The notes under the pieces are model-generated. The model saw nothing but the letters and a program-made list of their open reading frames with translations. It was not told the DNA's origin and searched no databases. Of a DNA stretch of 8,522 nucleotides, positions 5,459 to 8,522 are shown in pieces. A program made the position numbers and the translations under genes. The stretch comes from Neisseriaceae bacterium (GTDB lineage: Bacteria > Pseudomonadota > Gammaproteobacteria > Burkholderiales > Neisseriaceae): the NCBI GenBank assembly GCA_017446355.1, contig JAFSQZ010000175.1:1-8522 (forward strand), in the 5' to 3' direction. The stretch's first letter is position 1; each line of letters opens with the position of its first letter.

Positions 5459-6937
5459 ATGCAAAACGACTATACCATTGCATTTAATCACGACAATCAA
5501 CCCATTGATTTAATTTCAAAAATGGCAAACCGACACGGCTTAATTGCTGGCGCAACAGGCACAGGCAAAACCGTTACCTTGCGCAAAATGGCGGAAACCT
5601 TTTCTGCACACGGCATTCCTGTATTTATGGCAGATGTTAAAGGCGATTTATCAGGCATTTGTCGCGCAGGAGAAAATGCAGGCTTTGTTGCCGAGCGCAT
5701 TCAAAAATACCAACTAGGTGATGATTATTTACAAGGTTTTCCTGTACGTTTTTGGGACGTTTATGGCGAAACAGGTATTCCCGTTCGTGTCAGTGTATCG
5801 CAAATGGGACCTATTTTATTATCGCGTTTAATGAATTTAAACAGTACCCAAGAAGGCGTATTAAATCTTGTTTTCCGTGTTGCAGATGACAAAGGCTGGC
5901 ATCTAGTAGATTTAAAAGACTTGCGCGGATTGTTGCAATACGTTTCTGAACACGCCGCAGAATATCGTGAAACTTATGGCAATGTTTCAGCAGCCAGTGT
6001 TGGCGCGATACAACGCCAATTATTACAACTAGAAAGCGAAGGTGCGGAATATTTTCTTGCTGAACCTGAACTTAATTTACAAGATTGGTTGCAAACCGAA
6101 AATGGTAAAGGTGTCATCAATATTTTAAACTCTGAAAAATTGATGCGTGCGCCACGTTTATACAGCGCGTTTTTACTGTGGTTTTTAGCAGAATTATTTG
6201 AAATATTGCCAGAAGTCGGCGACCTGCCACAACCCAAATTTGTATTGTTTTTTGACGAAGCCCATTTAATTTTTGACAACGCCAACCAAGAATTATTAGA
6301 ACAAGTGGAACAAGTAGTACGTCTCATTCGTTCCAAAGGCGTAGGTGTTTATTTTGTTACCCAAAACCCATTGGATTTACCCGATACAGTTTTGGGACAA
6401 CTAGGTAACCGTATTCAACACGCCTTGCGTGCCTTTACACCGCGCGACCAACGAGCTGTCAAATCCGCAGCAGAAACCTTTCGTGGTAACCCAGATTTAA
6501 ACGTTGTAGAAGTCATTACGCAACTGGCAGTAGGTGAAGCTTTGGTGTCATTTTTAGATGAAAAAGGTATGCCAAACATCGTGCAACGCGCCAATATTAT
6601 GCCACCACAATCACAACTGGCACCCATTGATACCAATGAACGCAACCAAATTTTCCAACAAGACGATTTATATCCCACTTATCAAAACATTGTAGACAAT
6701 TTCTCTGCCTACGAAGCTTTGCAGCAACTGAAAGAACAAAATCATTCAGGCAGCGACACGAAAAAAGAATCAGGTATGGTTGATGGTTTTCTTGGTGGAT
6801 TGTTTGGTTCGCGCAAAAAAGCCAATCAAGGTTTGGTTTATGATTTAGCCGACAGTATGGGCAAACGCATTAACAGACAAGTTACCAATGCCATCACACG
6901 TAGCGTGATGGGTGTTGTGAAAAATATGTTGAAATAA
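5459..6937 (+). CDS. yjgR: HerA-like ATPase, YjgR/DUF853 family
   Basis: A 492-residue cytoplasmic P-loop ATPase of the FtsK/HerA superfamily, similar in length and in nearly every block to E. coli YjgR. The exact role of the family is not established; the fold suggests a hexameric DNA translocase or helicase. Seen: MANRHGLIAGATGTGKTVTLRKMAE with Walker A GATGTGKT (31-38), VFMADVKGDLSG (55-66), ASVGAIQRQLL (179-189), Walker B FVLFFDEAH (261-269, D266/E267), RLIRSKGVGVYFVTQNP (288-304) with a sensor-like TQN, GQLGNRIQHALRAFTPRDQRAVK (313-335), and the C-terminal family tail DGFLGGLFG...RQVTNAITRSVMG (442-485). All expected catalytic residues are present. The start has AGGA eight bases upstream. 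It lies 81 bases behind the EF-hand gene and is followed by a strong terminator, so it ends the plus-strand transcription unit. Confidence 0.93.
   Translation: MQNDYTIAFNHDNQPIDLISKMANRHGLIAGATGTGKTVTLRKMAETFSAHGIPVFMADVKGDLSGICRAGENAGFVAERIQKYQLGDDYLQGFPVRFWDVYGETGIPVRVSVSQMGPILLSRLMNLNSTQEGVLNLVFRVADDKGWHLVDLKDLRGLLQYVSEHAAEYRETYGNVSAASVGAIQRQLLQLESEGAEYFLAEPELNLQDWLQTENGKGVINILNSEKLMRAPRLYSAFLLWFLAELFEILPEVGDLPQPKFVLFFDEAHLIFDNANQELLEQVEQVVRLIRSKGVGVYFVTQNPLDLPDTVLGQLGNRIQHALRAFTPRDQRAVKSAAETFRGNPDLNVVEVITQLAVGEALVSFLDEKGMPNIVQRANIMPPQSQLAPIDTNERNQIFQQDDLYPTYQNIVDNFSAYEALQQLKEQNHSGSDTKKESGMVDGFLGGLFGSRKKANQGLVYDLADSMGKRINRQVTNAITRSVMGVVKNMLK
6745..6756 (-). repeat. DNA uptake sequence, 10/12 match; last copy in the window
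   Basis: TCGCTGCCTGAA on the minus strand inside the HerA-like gene, read as Ser-Gly-Ser (430-432) in a variable linker before the C-terminal tail. No copy of the core follows in the remaining 1.77 kb. Confidence 0.75.
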
Positions 6938-6952
6938 GTATTGTACCCATTG

Positions 6953-6988
6953 AAAACTCAGTTTTGACAAAGTCAAGACTGAGTTTTT
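6953..6988 (+). terminator. Intrinsic terminator of the yjgR unit
   Basis: A 16-bp stem (6953-6968 with 6972-6987), interrupted only by one G-T pair, encloses an AAA loop and ends in five T residues (6984-6988). It starts 15 bases after the HerA-like stop codon. Because the arms start with AAAA and end with TTTT, it could also act on the opposite strand. Confidence 0.88.
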
Positions 6989-7020
6989 GCGAGCCGTCAG
7001 GCGAAGTTAAAACGAAATTT

Positions 7021-7039
7021 ATTTCACCAAAGGTGAAAT
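7021..7039 (+). terminator. Second terminator-like hairpin
   Basis: A perfect 8-bp stem ATTTCACC / GGTGAAAT around an AAA loop, followed by CTTTT (7040-7044). It has lower GC and a shorter stem than the first, and may act as a backup. Confidence 0.5.
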
Positions 7040-7067
7040 CTTTTGCGAACAAAGTAAGTAAAAGCAA

Positions 7068-7080
7068 ATGACGAAGTCAT
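7068..7080 (+). other. Short hairpin of the third repeat unit
   Basis: ATGAC-GAA-GTCAT, a 5-bp stem. An overlapping alternative is CATC-AAACT-GATG (7078-7090), which is followed directly by TTTCT. Both are weak, and termination here is doubtful. Confidence 0.35.
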
Positions 7081-7244
7081 CAAACTGATGTTTCTGCGAG
7101 CAAAGCGAAGCTAAAACAAGGTTTTTAATCCTGAATTTACCGATTTCATTGGATAATTCACCCACCGTAAAATCACCGTTACGACCTGAACGAACAATAA
7201 CCAATAACTTGTAAAGAACCTACGATATTGATAGAAACAAACCC

Positions 7245-7272
7245 TTGCGAAAAAGATAAAATTTAGTTTAAT
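7245..7272 (+). promoter_or_regulatory. Possible promoter of the ATPase pseudogene
   Basis: TTGCGA (7245-7250, 4 of 6 to the -35 consensus) and TTTAAT (7267-7272, 5 of 6 to the -10) are separated by 16 bases. Transcription would start near 7279, about 26 bases before the ATG. The -10 lies inside the left arm of the inverted repeat at 7262-7300. Confidence 0.4.
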
Positions 7273-7300
7273 CTACGATGAACTATTAAATTAAACTAAA
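7262..7300. promoter_or_regulatory. 11-bp perfect inverted repeat, operator candidate
   Basis: Arms TTTAGTTTAAT (7262-7272) and ATTAAACTAAA (7290-7300) are exact reverse complements with a 17-base spacer. The left arm covers the possible -10 and the right arm ends 4 bases before the ATG of the pseudogene. It could be a repressor site, or an RNA hairpin covering the start. No Shine-Dalgarno sequence is visible between it and the ATG. Confidence 0.5.
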
Positions 7301-7304
7301 AATT

Positions 7305-7575
7305 ATGTATTTTTCTCGCCAACAAGAAACCGTACTTGCCAAGATTGTGCAACAATTTCCAACCTGTTTTGCTTACAGGTGCAAGGCAAGTGGGTAAATC
7401 TACTTTATTGCAAAAAGTATTTGCCGATTATGCGTACTTAACGCTTGACGACCCTATGTTATTGCGTCAGGCAAAAGATGAACCTTATTTATTCATTCTG
7501 CGACTTTACCGATTATTTTAGACAAAGTGCAATATGCACCCGAGATTTTTTCATTGATAAAAATGTTGATTGACC
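7305..7575 (+). pseudogene. Broken AAA_14/DUF4143-type ATPase, N-terminal remnant
   Basis: This is the decayed 5' part of an ATPase of the AAA_14 plus DUF4143 class, normally about 370-400 residues; roughly the first 90 remain. Reading starts at the ATG at 7305 (MYFSRQQETVLAKIVQQFP). It must shift frame at the extra base near 7361-7362 to continue as PVLLTGARQVGKSTLL (Walker A GARQVGKS) and ADYAYLTLDDPMLLRQAKDEPYLF. It must shift back at a missing base near 7490-7493 to read HSATLPIILDKVQYAPEIFSLIKMLIDQ. Walker B, normally LDE in this family, reads LDK. After about 7575 the family sequence stops and the next gene begins; the open frame runs on meaninglessly to a TGA at 7644. Two frameshifts, a lost catalytic glutamate and a missing C-terminal half make it non-functional. 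Such ATPases are common accessory genes of unclear role. Confidence 0.85.
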
Positions 7576-7577
7576 AA

Positions 7578-7583
7578 AAGGAA
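7578..7583 (+). promoter_or_regulatory. Ribosome binding site of the Sel1-repeat gene
   Basis: AAGGAA, 4 bases before the ATG at 7588. It lies at the point where the ATPase homology ends, and it decides the start codon in favour of MKKIIT. Confidence 0.7.
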
Positions 7584-7587
7584 TATT

Positions 7588-8475
7588 ATGAAAAAAATCA
7601 TTACACTTATTTTATTATTGAGTTTCAGTGTTTTTTCTTTTGCTGATGAAAGCGGTGAAATCAATCAAAAGTTCTTTGAACATTGTTTTCAATCTGATGA
7701 GCTTAGATGCAAAATCATTGTCCAACAAATCATAGAAAATTCTGAAAAAGCATGCCAAGCCCATAATGCAGAACAATGTTTTCGTTTGGGAATGGCTTAT
7801 TCGGGGGCTGTATATGCCGCTGTTTCCAAAAATGAAAAAAAGGCATACCAATATTACAAAAAAGCTTGCGATAAAGGGCATACCAAAGCTTGTACTGCGT
7901 TAAGCAAAGTCTATATGACAGGTCAAGGCGTGAAAGTGGATTATCAAAAAGCCAAACAACTGGCTGAAAAAGCCTGTAATGATGGTGATGATTTAGCGTG
8001 CAGCAATTTAGGATTTTTGTATAAAGATGGTAAGGGCGTTTCGCAAGATACACAAAAAGCCAAAGAACTTTATCAAAAGTCATGTCATCAAAATAAAAAA
8101 AATGCTGTGGCTTGCAATAATTTAGGTGTCTTGTATTTAAAAGAGAAAAATTACCAAGCCGCACGCCCTTTACTTGAATTTTCTTGCAATCAAAACTATC
8201 TCAAAGCCTGTTACAGCCTTGCCACAATGTATGCTGATGGTTTAGGTGTCAAACAAAATACCAAAAAAACCGTGCAATTACTGAATAAAGCGTGTCCGTC
8301 AGACAGCCCATATCTTGCTTTTGCCGAACCAGAAGCCTGTTTTTATTTAGGACTCATTTATCATAACGGTGTTGGCATCAAAAAAGATGCAACAAAAGCA
8401 CAAACATTCTTTCAAATAGCCTGCGATTTAGAATACACCGATGCTTGCCATATTAGAAATAATTCGGAAAAATAA
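7588..8475 (+). CDS. Exported cysteine-rich Sel1-repeat protein (Hcp-like)
   Basis: A 295-residue protein with a signal peptide (MKKIITLILLLSFSVFSFA, likely cut after A19) and no other membrane segment, so periplasmic or secreted. The rest is a solenoid of Sel1-like alpha/alpha repeats, with G.Y..G.GV-type turns (for example YMTGQGVKVD 109-118, YKDGKGVSQD 145-154, YADGLGVKQN 215-224, YHNGVGIKKD 258-267). Sixteen cysteines fall in eight pairs: 33/41, 56/64, 94/102, 130/138, 166/176, 200/208, 236/251 and 279/287. Six have exactly seven residues between them, the disulfide pattern of the Helicobacter Hcp proteins. Such proteins usually bind other proteins or peptidoglycan-related ligands; the ligand here is unknown. 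The start at 7588 has AAGGAA just upstream and begins the signal peptide; a TTG at 7570 is less likely. The gene sits directly on the broken end of the ATPase pseudogene and has no uptake sequences, suggesting later arrival. Confidence 0.88.
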   Translation: MKKIITLILLLSFSVFSFADESGEINQKFFEHCFQSDELRCKIIVQQIIENSEKACQAHNAEQCFRLGMAYSGAVYAAVSKNEKKAYQYYKKACDKGHTKACTALSKVYMTGQGVKVDYQKAKQLAEKACNDGDDLACSNLGFLYKDGKGVSQDTQKAKELYQKSCHQNKKNAVACNNLGVLYLKEKNYQAARPLLEFSCNQNYLKACYSLATMYADGLGVKQNTKKTVQLLNKACPSDSPYLAFAEPEACFYLGLIYHNGVGIKKDATKAQTFFQIACDLEYTDACHIRNNSEK

Positions 8476-8493
8476 TCTTGTTTCGTCCGTTAC

Positions 8494-8514
8494 GGTGGGC
8501 TTTTGATGCCCACC
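8494..8514. repeat. GC-rich hairpin resembling a dispersed intergenic repeat
   Basis: GGTGGGC (8494-8500) and GCCCACC (8508-8514) form a perfect 7-bp stem with a 7-base loop, 18 bases after the Sel1-repeat stop. No T-run follows on the plus strand within the window, so it is a poor intrinsic terminator. GTAGGTGGGC...GCCCACC words of this kind occur as scattered intergenic repeats in many proteobacteria. The window ends 8 bases later, so its full extent is not visible. Confidence 0.5.
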
Positions 8515-8522
8515 TACAATGC

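Larger units (their letters stand above)
6989..7117 (+). repeat. Degenerate tandem repeat: hairpin, T-rich tract, GCGA(G/A)C, three units
   Basis: The words GCGAGC (6989), GCGAAC (7045) and GCGAGC (7096) recur at spacings of 56 and 51 bases. Each is preceded by a hairpin and a T-rich pentamer (TTTTT, CTTTT, TTTCT) and followed by a G/A-rich stretch; units 1 and 3 share GCGAAG(T/C)TAAAAC. The first hairpin is the yjgR terminator, so the array looks like three terminator-like modules in series. Confidence 0.6.
6938..7304. other. Gene-free stretch of 367 bases
   Basis: It holds the yjgR terminator, a three-unit hairpin repeat array (to about 7120), a stretch of about 120 bases in which I recognise nothing except a 17-base word shared with yjgA (7144-7160), and then a possible promoter with an inverted repeat. 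A 61-codon minus-strand reading frame (7019-7204, TTG start) runs back through the repeat array, has no recognisable family, and is not called. Confidence 0.6.

Noticed and set aside
7019..7204. A 61-codon minus-strand reading frame with a TTG start.
   Set aside because: About half of it is translation of the hairpin repeat array, it has no clear ribosome binding site, and I recognise no family. Part of it could be a relic, as noted for the shared 17-base word.
7519..7535. GTGCA-ATA-TGCAC inverted repeat inside the pseudogene.
   Set aside because: It is 5 bp long and falls in family coding sequence (KVQYAPE), so chance is sufficient.
7570..7587. Upstream TTG start for the Sel1-repeat protein.
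   Set aside because: The ATG at 7588 has a good ribosome binding site and begins a standard signal peptide; the extension would place charged residues from the old ATPase sequence in front of it.
1..8522. CRISPR array, tRNA or rRNA gene, transposase or origin of replication.
   Set aside because: No regular direct repeats with spacers, cloverleaf sequence, transposase fragment or iteron cluster was seen on either strand.

Overview
The window looks like a chromosomal piece of a Neisseriaceae bacterium. The main reason is a 10-base word, GCTGCCTGAA, that occurs 13 times on the two strands between positions 458 and 6756. Five of these copies are the full 12-mer AGGCTGCCTGAA. This is a DNA uptake sequence (DUS) of the variant described for the Simonsiella-type dialect of the family, rather than the GCCGTCTGAA core of the pathogenic Neisseria. 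The identity of the genes, which are typical beta/gamma-proteobacterial housekeeping genes, agrees with this. I cannot name the species.

Layout. Positions 1-3536 are read on the minus strand as a probable transcription group: yjgA/darP (ribosome assembly factor), then a CcoI/FixI-type copper P-type ATPase, then the 5' part of trmJ (tRNA 2'-O-methyltransferase), which runs off the left edge. Divergently, positions 3662-6937 are read on the plus strand: pmbA/tldE (TldD/TldE protease subunit), a small exported protein with two EF-hand calcium-binding loops only 12 bases behind it, and a YjgR/DUF853 HerA-like ATPase. The divergent yjgA-pmbA arrangement is also found in Escherichia coli, so this part is conserved core genome. 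A strong intrinsic terminator closes the block at 6953-6988.

Positions 6989-8522 have a different character. There are no DUS copies. A 367-base gene-free stretch holds two more terminator-like hairpins, each followed by a T-rich tract and a GCGA(G/A)C motif, and then an 11-bp inverted repeat overlapping a possible promoter. This leads into a dead gene: the N-terminal part of an AAA_14/DUF4143-type ATPase with two compensating frameshifts, a Walker B glutamate changed to lysine, and no C-terminal part. Fused to its broken end is an intact gene for an exported, cysteine-rich Sel1-repeat protein with eight cysteine pairs, similar in plan to the Helicobacter Hcp proteins. A short GC-rich hairpin that resembles dispersed intergenic repeats ends the window.

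The core genes have unrelated housekeeping roles (translation, copper delivery to respiratory oxidase, peptide processing). I see no complete new multi-gene system. The parts most worth attention are the right-hand accessory segment, the serial hairpin array, the inverted-repeat operator candidate, the EF-hand partner of PmbA, and the way DUS copies are embedded in coding frames.
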